Source: Marisa cornuarietis (taxonomy: Eukaryota; Mollusca; Gastropoda; Architaenioglossa; Ampullariidae). From it: a stretch of DNA of 64,000 nucleotides. Both the position numbers and the translations under genes were made by a program. The stretch lies in the NCBI GenBank assembly GCA_004794655.1, contig SMMW01000149.1, forward strand, positions 1,240,001 to 1,304,000. The letters run 5' to 3'. Below the pieces are notes generated by a model that saw only the letters and a program-made list of their open reading frames with translations, was not told where the DNA came from and made no database searches. Within the stretch, counting starts at the first letter, position 1, and every line of letters starts with the position of its first letter. Positions 48,803 through 60,572 of the stretch are shown here, piece by piece.

Positions 48803-50478
48803 TCAATCCACGTTGCTAGTGAAGACTGGGTTGAATCGGACACACGTCACGTTCTTGTTTTTCTCCTGTAAATTTCCATCGCCGCAATTATCCGGAGAAA
48901 CGTTGTTTTTCCGACACAGTCGATACTTCTGCTCACTGACATCGTCCTCATCGTCGTTGTCGTCACCGGCCCCTAGCAGGTTCCAAGCAGGCGGAAGCCA
49001 TTCTTTCTTGAAACACGTAGCCATCACCAAGGAGACTGCCACGTGACAGAGCATGGCCGCCGCGAAGGCGACGAGACGAAAGGGAAACTTCTGCTCGTCT
49101 GTCTCTTCATCGTAGAGGGGATACCGGATGAAGGCAGGCAGGTTCAAAGTGGTCTCACCTGCCCCGATTCTCAAGATGGCGCCGGCGAGAAAGGCTGTGA
49201 GCGCGCCGTAAGCGTTGGTGCTGGGGACAAAGAGTGCGCATGTCAGCTGCGGCAGGACGATGACGTAGACAATATCGGCGGCCAGGACAAAAAGGCCCCA
49301 CACGGTGCGGATGTAGATGGACATAGCCGTGGCTGCAGCGCCAATGACGAAGATGGACAGCCGTTGGACCCACAGTAGTTCTCTGTCGCCCGCCTGCAAC
49401 ACAACGCAAGTTCCACTGCAACAGTCTTTGCCAAGTCCAACACCGCAAGCCATATATTGAAAGTGCAACCTGAGAGTTAATATTTAATATTTATTTATAA
49501 GCAGATGCACTATAATCTGATATTCGTTTTACCTTCAGCGTTCAGCTACTAAATAAGGAGGTCAGTTGTGTGCGTGTGCTGGTGTGGAACTGAGTGCTTG
49601 TTTCGTAACCGAACATTACCAAATTATAACTGCCCTTTGGGAATAAAATTTGTCTTGTTAGAGATGAAATGTACGACCGCGAACAGACACGTGACTTCAC
49701 AAATGATTGGCCACAAAAGCGTTTGTTACAGATAAAAAACATTAGAATAAAACGTCATTGAGATGTTTGCCCTTGTTATCATGAAAAAAAATTTTGAATA
49801 GATCTGCTGCGGTGCAATGGTAAAAAACTGAACCGGATACAAGGTGTCACTAAAGAAACAATCGCAGGGCAGTAAACCGTCCTTCACAAAGTCACGTAGC
49901 AGCGATGCTGGATACAAGTAAATTCATTTTCTTACGCAGATGTGTTATACAGGAGACCATACGCAGATATAAGTTGTAAAGGAGAAAATACACAGATATA
50001 AGCTGTAAACGAGAACATACGTAGATATAAGTTGTAAAGGAGAAAATACACAGATATAAGTTGTAAAGGAGAAAATACACAGATATAAGTTGTAAAGGAG
50101 AACATGCGCAGATATAAGTTGGCGAGAAAGCACAGCGGCAGTTTGTCAGTCTACATTTGATCGGGGACCTACTTTAGGACGGAGGGAGGGTCTGTACAGG
50201 TTGTGGGTGAACATGGAACTGGAGCCCAGCACAGCGCTGTCCATGGAAGACATGACGGCAGCAGACACGGCTCCAAGACCTGCAAACGTGTGACGTGTCA
50301 CTAGGGGTACAGACTGTAACGTCTTGTCAGGCGTACAGACTGTGACGCTTCGTCAGGAATATGAATGTTGTAAGAAGCCAGTAAACATTAGCATAGTCTT
50401 GCGGTAATCACTTTCATGTTCCTTCACTCTTCTTCCTAGCTCTACCTCTCTCAAACGCGCGAGCACACACACACACAC

Positions 50479-50576
<98 letters not shown>

Positions 50577-51716
50577 CAACCTCGCAAACACACAATCCAG
50601 TCACAAACACATAGCATACTAATCACATAAGCACACATACCTTCACACACATACAATCATATACACACACAATTACAATCGCGCACGCGCGCGCGGAATA
50701 AAAATCTACAATCACCAATACGCTGAGAAAAAGTCAATCTTTGAAATGACAATGACAATGGTTACAATGAATTATTATATAACACTGGCTCTCTTCCCAG
50801 TGATTGTAGCCTATCCATGATAACGCAGACATGTCTTCCACTTTAATCATATTTCTAAGATAATTCCAAAATGATTTTTTTTATATTAAAATGTTTTTTT
50901 TCCGATGAGTCAACCTGATCTCGCTTCCTTACTGGCTTAGACCGCTCATAACACTTAACGGTACATTTAAACATCCCGAAGAAAAAGCCTAAATATAAAT
51001 TATTCAGAACATACAACGCCCGAAATGTGAAAGCGAGAATATAAAACGGGAAGTTATAACCGACACAGACACAACCGTCAAAATCTTTACCCAGGATGGA
51101 GACAGCGTCCGGCGTAAACTCCTTCAGCATGAGAGGAAGCACCATGCTGCTCTGATTTGCTGACACAGGGTCGAGGCCAGACGTCAAACTGCTGTTAGAC
51201 CAGTCTGAGGCAGAATTCAACTTATCATCATGTGTACTTCTAAATGTACAACAAGACGTTAGCTTTGCGGGGTTTTTTCCTTTCTTTCATTCTTTCTATT
51301 TTGAGCCTTAACAAGTTATGTTCTTATTAAAATATGTGGTGTTAGGTATACGGTCCTCATGCTTAGATGGTTTTTATTTTATTTGTATTGTTTAAAACTG
51401 ACAAATTTGTATATACTTACCCGACACGGTCGAGTAAGCACCAATAAGAATTGGTGGCACAGCAAAAAGAAGCGAACCGAAGCCTCCCAGTACTGAAAGG
51501 TACTGTGCCTGGAACACTGTCCTCACAGAGAGTACTCGCTGGAAGTAGGACTGCCAGGGAATGGTGCCTAGAATCTGTACGAGAGAAATATTAGTCAGAC
51601 TTTACATTCGCTCTCTAAATATCCTCTTTACCGTTCATCCTTGATATCCACCTGTCTAAGCATTTCTATTTTCATGCATTTGAGTTTGTATCTAGATATT
51701 TTCGTGCATGCCTGCC

Positions 51717-51753
<37 letters not shown>

Positions 51754-52238
51754 TTGCTTGCCTGACGCCTTAAGCTACTATGAAGCTAACTCATCTTTCA
51801 TTACGTTAGTGAAAAGTGACCAGTTCTTTCTCACATTCTGTTCTAAACATTTATGACCAGTGGATGCTGTTGCTATCTTGCTATCGTTTCGGCAAAATCT
51901 CACAACCGGACGTACACGGGGGCTCTTCTACCTCACGTGACCAAAAAGTATAAACGTAGCTTCTTACCATTGCCAAAGCCAGGTCTATCCAGGGCAGGAC
52001 CGAGCCGCTGTCCAGTTGACCGAACCAAAGGTCTTTGTTTTGTGTGATGCTTCCGACCCGCTCGTTGCTGGCAATGAATGGAACGCAAAGAACCTGGAAG
52101 GTTAAAGTAGACTCGTGCAGGTTAATCATCAGATAGATACAAAGCAAAATAAATCAATAAATGAAATAAAAAAATAAAGAAATAAAATAAAATCAACTGG
52201 CTTAACTTTCGAGGCACTCATTTTTTTTTACAACTCTT

Positions 52239-52329
<91 letters not shown>

Positions 52330-52590
52330 TCTTTCTCGACCTAATATACACACTGACACTCCTTCAGAGAGTATGGGTGAGCGAAAAATGTTTCCATGGC
52401 GTGTTTTTAATGTTTGCATAGTTGTCACCATTCCGTGTTGTTATGTAGGTGATTAAGATGTGTGTGTGGGTGTGGGTGTGGGATCCAAGGTGGTGTATGC
52501 GCACAGTCTTGACATTTGCTAGCAATTACTTATTCAAGTAGCAAGACACTATGACACGCCGATTCTTTCATTTCTCTACCCAGACGTTAC

Positions 52591-52654
<64 letters not shown>

Positions 52655-55498
52655 AGATTTTTATAGCGCATATTCACACTCATAGAGAGCATGCTCTTAG
52701 CGCTTAAAACGAGGAAGAGACGTGGACTAAGTAGACACAGAACAAAGGGGACGAAAGAAAACGACAGTACTGACGAAACAGAAAACAAAAGGCATCAAGT
52801 AACAGGAACAGAGAAATATAGTGATTCTGACGAGAAAGATGGGTAAGTAGCAAGAGGGAAGGGGGCGGGGTTAAGATAGAAGGCAGAAGACATATTTTAA
52901 TACTGTATATTTTAATTTAATATTTTACTATTTTAAAGTATTACCGACCAGGCCTAAGGTCATGAGGAGCAGCTGCGCCACGTCTGTGTAGGCCACGGAG
53001 ATCATCTGACCAACCATAGTGTACAGCGTCGTCACCCCAGCCGACACCAAGATGGACGTCTCAACGCCGATTCCCATGACAACGCTGAGGCTGGTACCTG
53101 CATAACGGGTGAAATGGAACAATACGACACCGTGAACTTGATGTAGCAGACACTTGTTCTCAATAAATAAGTAAATATGTTGGTGATTGACTTAAAATTT
53201 ATTGTTGTTTGTATTAAGAGGGGAGCTTTGACATTGTCCGATGTCTTAGCACCTATTTATTGTAAATAAATATAGTAAATAAAAAAGTCAAAGATAAACA
53301 AACCATTGTAAATAAATATGTTGAAGCGATGCATAGACTAAAAAAAAACTGCACAGACAGTAATATATATATATATAAAATTATTGACCATACCTAAGGC
53401 ATTGAGAATGGCCGCTGTCCAGAACAGGTCGCCACACAGGGAGGCCGCATAGACAAGGGCCGTCACTAGTCGGCCGTAGCGACGCTGAAGAGGGTGGAGC
53501 ATGGTGAGGTAGCATCCTCGTCGCATAGGGCCGGCGTACACCAGACCTCCTGCGACATGGGAACCGAAAGACAAAAGTTTACATTTTTCAGAGAGCACCC
53601 AGTGTTTAAAAGTCAAGCCGACCGCAACATTATTTCTGTATGATCGGGATAAGTTCGTTTTAAAATAATAATTCCCAAAATATGAGTACATAATGATCCT
53701 TAATTTTAAAGAGATAAGCCTCCGAACATCGGCATTCTCACATGCAACTAGGAAGGCGGAAAAAAATTACTCTCCTATACTGAAGAGTTCTCTCACGTGA
53801 TCGAAGTATTTGCAACAGAATTTGCATGTCTTTGAGTGAAATGAAGAAACATCACTTAGGTTGCCGTGTTCAAGAAGCGATTTTGTTCGCCAAAAAAATG
53901 AAACAGCTGAATTTGGAATACAGCCCTACAGATTGAAACTTTATTTAGAAGCTTCGAATGAAGTTAAAAAATAATTAAATGGTCCAAACTGAATTCATTT
54001 AACAGAGTGGTAAGTCAATCAGATCAAAATTTAATGGGCAACAATAGTTACAACTGACTGCTGATAAGGATTTTTTACAATTAAAAATATAATGATAGTT
54101 TGAAACATGCTTATCGATGTAAAAACTTATTTCTTCCTCATTTAGCTGCATGCAAAATTTTCTGTTTACTGACTGATACTCGATCGCACGTGTTCCCGTT
54201 TAAGCTCCTTATAATTTGTTTATCACCTTCAATTCTTTTTTTCCTTTTTTTTTTTTTTTAGCTGTTTCGATCACGCACATCAATGGTGCCCTCACACTGT
54301 CAGTTGTGTTGAGCATTATGCTGGATAAAGATACGACTTATGATGATGTGTTTGTGACTTTCACACGATGTTACTTGTAGACCAGACGGTGTAGAAACCG
54401 TCGATGTTGCATATCTGGTGTTTGATCTACCAGCAGTCGTAGTTGGTTTTAACATCTCGTGCTTTTGTGTAGTAAGCACTGCTGTAGGAGTAAGATTTCT
54501 TCGGTTTACTGAAAGTCCAAGACTTGCTTGTACTGTATAAGTGACTGGATAACAATCGATTTTGAAACGTTTTGAGCAAATTCATGAGTACGGTGTGGGG
54601 ACCAAGTTCGCATGGCACGTTTGAACAAAGTTAATCCACTGGCGTTTGCTGCCATTATCTTTAGGATTTCCTTCATGAGTACAAACTCCCTCTGAGTGTC
54701 GAAGAGAACATTCAGCAACAGCACGATGCATCCTTGTCAGTTTTCTTTTACTGAGGATTGCATCTTTTCTCTTCGACTTACGCTAGTGCAAACGGTGCTA
54801 TTTTTAGAAATACGTTCGTTTCGTCACTTCCTGTTTTCTCAACAAATCCAGGTATGCTTTAGAGAAAAATATTAATAGAAAATCTCTCATGCCTCTGTGT
54901 CATAAAAGACCACCGGAACATGTTTTGTGATACTTTGTGGTTCGTTTCCAGCGATTTTTGCTCAGTAATCGGGTTGGGCTTTAAGGACCTACTGCAGTAA
55001 GAGTTCTTTCCCCTTCTCCCACCCCCCCACCCCCACACACACACATACACACACAAAAGTGATTGAAATTTGTTTTGTTTTGTTTTGTTTTTACAGGAGG
55101 AACATTTGCACTCGAAGAAAATTATCCCCATTTAATATTTCACTCGGTGCCTTATTTGTGTGTCCTGGGGGTGGGGGAAGATGTGGGAACCTTATCAGGG
55201 GAACTAACCTATCGTAAGCCCAACGGTGATCGCAAAGGGTGAGATGGTCCACGCCAGGCCTCCTGTCGTGATGGACTCAGCTGTTCCATTTATGAAACCA
55301 CCTCCCACTGTCGTGGCTGCAATAAAAGAATTGTCCACGGGAAGAAAGAAAGAGCGGAAGGATTGAAAAAACGAAGAAAAAAAAAAGGAAGAAAAATATC
55401 GCTTCAGCAATGGCATTTGAATGCCAGAGTGAAAGTGATCGGGCAATAAATAAAAGATCCTGTCGGAGAAATAGTAGCAATAATAATAATAATAATAA

Positions 55499-55529
<31 letters not shown>

Positions 55530-56169
55530 AAGAAGAAGAAGAAGAAGAAGAAGAAGAAGAAGAAGAAGAAGAAGAAGAAATAGTATTAGCTTAAAAACAG
55601 AAGAAGTATTCAGTAACAATGTGGTGGAGACAGGGGAGGAGCACAAGCTGTAGGACCTGTATCGACAATAGACTTGGTAATATCAATAAAACTAAGAAGC
55701 AGCATTAGAGTTAGTTGGAAGGTGGGGGTAGCTAGCTTGTTAGAGGCTTGCTCGGACTTGTGGCAGGACCCCCCCCCCACACACACACACACACACGCAC
55801 GCGCGCGCCAAACTCTCACTCTCACTTCCATGGCGCGTCCCATGGATGTATATCACGCTATACAAATTCTTTATCTCTTTATACAGGTCCTTGCTCGTCC
55901 CTAGGGGTGGTGGGGAGAGATGTGCTTGCCAGAGCGACCCCCTCCACGCGAGCGCCCTGACGTCACACCTTCTCACCTATCATCGTCATCGTGGCAACAA
56001 CGCCCCGCAAGCTGCGGCTTGCCACCACGGCTTCCTCGCTGCGGCTGAACCCGACCTCTGACCCGCCCGAATCCACCTTGACAAAGCGGGCTGCCAGCAC
56101 GCCGACCAGCAGGATCAGCAGATAGCAGACGACAAGGACAATAATGCCAGCGATGAGTAGGGTCCCCAT
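48803..56169 (-). CDS. High-affinity choline transporter-like protein (SLC5A7/CHT1 family), 9 exons, 565 aa
   Basis: Sodium-coupled solute symporter of the plasma membrane. Family members import choline for acetylcholine synthesis. Exons in transcript order: 55977-56169, 55209-55316, 53394-53549, 52949-53097, 51968-52093, 51421-51574, 51091-51204, 50173-50279 and 48803-49393, totalling 1698 nt with GT-AG introns and continuous phase. Matches to the known CHT1 pattern run throughout: VCYLLILLVGVLAARF, VGGGFINGTAES, GGLVYAGPMR, GDLFWTAAILNALG, VAYTDVAQL, IPWQSYFQRVLS, VPPILIGA, LGAVSAAVMSSMDSAVLGSS and QKFPFRLVAF. Length is close to human CHT1 (580). Odd points: the family ATWVGGG reads ATTVGGG, and AVMSSADSS reads AVMSSMDSA. 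It may therefore be a paralog with altered specificity rather than the neuronal CHT. The start is the ATG 64 codons before the first donor, at the expected spacing to the first helix. Confidence 0.92.
49961..50122. repeat. 29-bp minisatellite in intron 8 of the choline-transporter gene
   Basis: Six units with a constant 29-bp period start at 49961, 49990, 50019, 50048, 50077 and 50106. The core is 'acagatataagttgtaaagg' plus 'agaaaatac'. A degenerate seventh unit precedes it at 49934. The left end lies 40-100 bp from the upstream (transcript-wise) exon at 50173. Confidence 0.95.
50481..50573. repeat. (TAAC)n microsatellite
   Basis: About 23 uninterrupted TAAC units follow a short (CA)n run, in intron 7. 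Confidence 0.97.
51712..51752. repeat. (CTGT)n microsatellite
   Basis: About nine CTGT units lie in intron 5 of the choline-transporter gene. Confidence 0.93.
52240..52328. repeat. (GT)n microsatellite
   Basis: An uninterrupted run of about 44 GT units in intron 4, the longest dinucleotide tract in the window. Confidence 0.97.
52590..52720 (-). mobile_element. (AAT)n plus LINE/SINE 3'-tail-like unit
   Basis: About 20 AAT units are followed by 'ttttatagcgcatattcaca' and 'atgctcttagcgctt'. On the minus strand this reads AAGCGCTAAGAGC...GCGCTATAAAA followed by (ATT)n, a common 3'-end arrangement of CR1/L2-type retroposons in molluscs. The minus orientation is inferred from the tail. Confidence 0.55.
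54240..54800 (-). other. Unrecognised coding-like relic in intron 2
   Basis: The minus strand from about 54724 to 54506 reads LLLNVLFDTQREFVLMKEIL and IMAANASGLTLFKRAMRTWS without stops, and open sequence continues in another frame to 54427. It has protein-like composition but no domain I can name. It lies inside the choline-transporter intron, far from its exons, and is most likely a fragment of a mobile element. Confidence 0.3.
55483..55579. repeat. (TAA)n(GAA)n microsatellite
   Basis: A short TAA run passes into about 26 AAG/GAA units in intron 1 of the choline-transporter gene. GAA tracts of this kind can form triplex DNA. Confidence 0.95.
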
Positions 56170-56349
56170 GACAACCCTGGCGAAAAACAACAACAACAAA
56201 GCGATTGCAGTACTCGCCGTACAAAAATAGCCCCGGTATCTATTTTCCGCCATACGAGAAACACATTCCCCAAAAATGAAACTTGACTGGTTACTGCAAA
56301 TATAGTTAGTTTTTATAAAACAGCACAAATACATACATGTACGCCAACC

Positions 56350-56381
<32 letters not shown>

Positions 56382-57838
56382 TCTCTCTCTCTGTGACTTA
56401 CCTGAAAAATTCGTGTATTGTGAGAGGTCACCGCGTGTGTTCGACACTGGGCCATAAACATACCGGACTTTTCAAGCCGGGAGGTATGCGTGGGCATAAG
56501 ATTATTCTCGTGTTTACTCCAACAGTTACCTTCTCTTTGCCTCGCAGTCACCCCATGTCGCTCACGCAGATAAATTATAGGGCTACACAAACTTGGTGCT
56601 CACAGGAACCATCACTCCGTCACTCTTTATCATCGATAACCGAGATTGCCGAGGAACCTCCCTTGAAGATCCTCGTTAATCAAGGACTCCTTCATATCGT
56701 ATCAAAAGGACCGATTATGTCAAACGTTTCGCAACAGCACCGGAAACAATACATCAGCATCATGGCAGTCGACAGTTTATCTATTAAGTAGATCAGCTCT
56801 GTTGTGATGTAGTCAAAGTGACTTAGATCGATATCAGAGTACATGCCATGGTTGAGGCGGAGGCTTACGTGGTGACAGTTCATATAATCTTAAGATAATC
56901 GCTTGACAGCACGGATTTCTCCACAACAAACCTCGTCCCCTGTAGTTCATCTATAGGTCATGACGACCAGTAGCTGGCCAAGGTGCTAGGAAACCTGCCA
57001 ACAGCGTGGAATCTCTCGGCGAACAGTGGCTGTACGGTAGCTGTATACTAAAGTCCAGCAGTCTGCTAAACTGATATTATTCTCTAAACGTATTACTGCT
57101 CACCCAGCCTCCGGAGAGGTTTGACGCTATGCCTCAGCTAACACGATGTGAAAGAGATTCTAGTAAGCTGCTGGCAGCAACGATGATGATGGTGATAGAT
57201 GACCACGCACACATCCCACATACGATGCAACAGAGATGATGATGTATTATTATTAGATTAATATTATTTCTTACCTTGAAGAACTTATCCAGATGTCAGC
57301 AGTTAGGCGTCTAAGGGCTTTATTGAAGACATGCAGGTTAGGGTTCACTTACGTCTTACGGGGACTGTCGGTTGGTTACCTGTTAGCCTTATAACTGAAC
57401 TTGCGTGAGTCAGCTTGCCCACTGGCTCACTCCCGTGGCTCACACCCGCTATCACCCCAACCTCCATCATCTATTCGTCCCAAGCCTTTCCTCTCAAGAG
57501 CAGTTGGCTGTACGACTGGCCGGCTGCTTGCTTGGTCAGTTGTCCCTTCTTCTGTTCGGTCCTGGTCCTTATCCAATTTTATTTATTTAAAAAAAATGCT
57601 TCGTTAACCCATTCGTTCATATTATTATTATTATTATTCGTTATTATCCTTCTTCCTTCTTTCATCCGCTTGTTGAAAACAACTGCAGTCACTTATAGCA
57701 GTTCAACTAAATCATTCTGTACAAGTTTGAAGCTGTTGCGTTTAGCGTGGTGAATAAAGATATAATACCAACATATTTCATCTGTCACGTACAAATGTCC
57801 CTCCCATCTACACTTAAAACCGGGTACTCATTCACATA

Positions 57839-57883
57839 TTCTCAAATTGCCCTCTGGGATAAATAAAGTGTTATCTTAAAAAA
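57839..57883 (+). mobile_element. Ultra-short 5'-truncated retroposon (3' end only)
   Basis: This 45-bp segment contains 'ttgccctctgggataaataa' and 'agtgttatctt' and ends in an A run. It is flanked by a perfect 17-bp direct repeat, GGGTACTCATTCACATA (57822-57838 and 57884-57900). The sequence is a familiar 3' terminus of LINEs and their SINE partners. Confidence 0.85.
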
Positions 57884-59089
57884 GGGTACTCATTCACATA
57901 AGGTGTCCAGTAGCTATTTTGCTACAGATGAAATGGACGCTCTTTGAAAGGTTTACTTAGGGTTGTACATGAAACAAAACATAGTTCACCAGGAAACGAA
58001 AATGGATAAATTTAGGGGTAGCAACCAATTTAGAAAAAATATACAGTGCTCGTGATGCTGGGTTGGTGGGGTGTGGGGAGTGTGGGGGGAATTAACAACA
58101 ACGACAATGATGCCTTTAATTCACACGATAAAGAGAAAGCAACAAATGCAGTTGATTGAAAATATTTCATCAGTTTATTTTTGTGAAACCAGACAAGCCG
58201 TCTACATACAATAAATATTACGTCGTACAGAGGGGAGAGTGGTGGAGCGGGGTAGTTCTTAAATGTACACTTGGCGACCCCTGCCTGAAAAAAATCTAAA
58301 GTTAATTTTAATATGCACTTATTGATCGTATTACTGTTCACTAGCACGCACGCACACGCATATGTGAACATGGAAATCCCTCTCAAAGAGCGAGTGAGCA
58401 GGCATGCACGCACGCACGCACAACTTGCTAAAGCGCTCTCTATGTATAAATCACTCATGCACGTACACACACACACACACACACATTAAAAATCTGGACA
58501 TCTGGGTATTGCGAGTGACAAAAGTGACAATCGCGCAATGTGAATGTGTCTGATAAAACACACACACGCACACTGGTACAAGAAAAAGAAGTACCTTCCA
58601 TACCAACAACGGCAGACTACATCTTCAATCTTACTATGATATACAGAATCGTTTTATACTCGCGCGCTGCTCAAAACGCAAGTGAGTTCAAACAAATTCA
58701 CAGATATTATTATTAACTCTATAGTCATAATCACCAACTAAACGGACAGTACTTTTTTAAAGAGAATTAATTACCTTCGTGGGCAGAGACTTGGGTGGCT
58801 AAAGGGTTTTCTTTACCAGACACATACTATGCAATATATGACTGTGGTTAATATTTTGGTTTTGTTTATTGTTTATCGGGGTCGTCGTTGAAACAGTTTG
58901 TCGGACAGTCACATATTCAATATAATGTGTCTGGGTTATGAAGGCCCTTTGGATCCTGTTGTTATGGGAAACATTGTAGCCAGACACTGCTGTGGAACAG
59001 AAATTTGCAGAAGATTGAACTGAAGGAAACTGAAAGAATTGAACGTGGTCAACAGACAGAAGGTGACAATCTGCAGGTAACGTCCCGCA

Positions 59090-59230
59090 CAGGGCCCCTT
59101 GCCTTGCATTATTGTTGTTGCTTCCGTTGCGTCGAGACAAAGGCGAGACTCGAACTCAGGAACTGATGGACCCGACGTTAAATTCGCCACGATTCTCATG
59201 AAACGATTATGCAAAGGCACGGCCGAGACG
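59090..59230 (-). mobile_element. Possible tRNA-derived SINE head
   Basis: The minus strand contains 'gagttcgagtctcgcc', close to the polymerase-III B box, with a weak A-box-like 'ttgcataatcgtttcatg' about 50 bp upstream. No second copy in the window confirms it. It may be chance. Confidence 0.25.
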
Positions 59231-60242
59231 GTCATCAGCCCCACCCCCTTCCAGAGTTCCGTAGGGTGCACGGAAAGAGCTAATCAGATGTACATAATTT
59301 TCTCATCTTTCTGGCTTGATAGGGATATTTTCACCAACAAGGATGTGCTTCATCACGGAAAACAGCAGTTACGTATGCTAAGCTCTATACTTCCGTCGCC
59401 GAAGAATTCGACATGCATTTCAGGCAACTGCAATTGTCTTCAAGCATTGTAGACAACAATTTGCATTGAAAACGACCTTTCCGGTGATTGGCCATAGTCA
59501 CCTGACATGCTCTCTGGAGGCCCAACTCGTTCTCTGTTATCGAGGACTTGTCGAGTTGTACCATGTCACTTAAAAGGGATCAGAAACTGTGCAAGCAGCG
59601 CTGATCACAGGTACGAATGCTTGTGTTGCAAGATCTCCGGGCTTGAAAGCCATTCCGCTACCGCCGGGACCTTTGTTTTGCACACGATACTATTCGACCC
59701 TTAGTCTCGACATCCTGACGAGAAAAGACTAACTTTCAAACCAACACAAAAAAACATAATTAAGCATAAGATGAACTCATACCTTAACAAAACTTCAATA
59801 AAAGCAGAACGTTCTGTGTTTGTGGGGGAAGGGGGGAATTAAGTCATAAACACATAACTGCATACATCAAGTACACAAGGGTACACCACCCAAAGTTATG
59901 TTCAAGAGCAGTATGGCGACAAAACAACTCGTTCTTTTCAGGAGTAGCAAACACTCAGCAGACGGTTCACCAAGCTGTTCGGCAAGTAAAGTGCGGCCGC
60001 CACTAGTTCGGCTAAATGCAAACACAACATTTAACAGGCTGTGGAAAGTAATAGAACAGGAAGAGAGAAAGAGAGAGACAGGTACATGGGTGAATGGGTG
60101 GGTACAGAAGCGCTGTGCCGAGACAACGGGAAGCTATGTCCCGATCGCAGTGAGTAGTGATGACGTCACGACCATCAGGAATAGCGGCAACGTCTATGCA
60201 GTAAATCAGGGAAATAAAACTAGTCAACGGACACAGCTATAA

Positions 60243-60572
60243 ATGTGCAAGCCTGCCTTAACCCAACAGATTTGGACAGAAGGGAAGGAAGGTGTGAGAG
60301 AGAGAGACAGTCGGGTGGGAGGAGAAACCCGCTTGGAAATCAAATGTATTCATGAGGTAGCATGTACGTTACACATGATCCTAGGGCATGGCCGTGTCAA
60401 CACTGATAAGGTTGACCTCTCCGAGTGCAAGCACCTCTTTCGTCTCAAGGGCCTCTTTAAAGCTTTTACACGACGGCTACATCAAAACTTTGCGGAACTT
60501 GGTCAAAGGTTCGCACACATATTCGTCCGGTTAAGAAGGGCCTTTGCCAGACTCGCGATGTTGAACAAGTGA
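60243..60572 (+). CDS. Hypothetical ORF ending in an amphipathic basic segment
   Basis: A 109-codon open frame. Its last 45 residues alternate Phe/Leu and Arg/Lys with helical spacing (for example KGLFKAFTRRLHQNFAELGQ and IFVRLRRAFARL). The same frame is also open from 59898 to 60242 with a single TAA between, so about 675 nt carry only one stop. No known domain, splice evidence or second copy was found. It may be a chance frame, a terminal exon or a relic. Confidence 0.25.
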   Translation: MCKPALTQQIWTEGKEGVRERDSRVGGETRLEIKCIHEVACTLHMILGHGRVNTDKVDLSECKHLFRLKGLFKAFTRRLHQNFAELGQRFAHIFVRLRRAFARLAMLNK

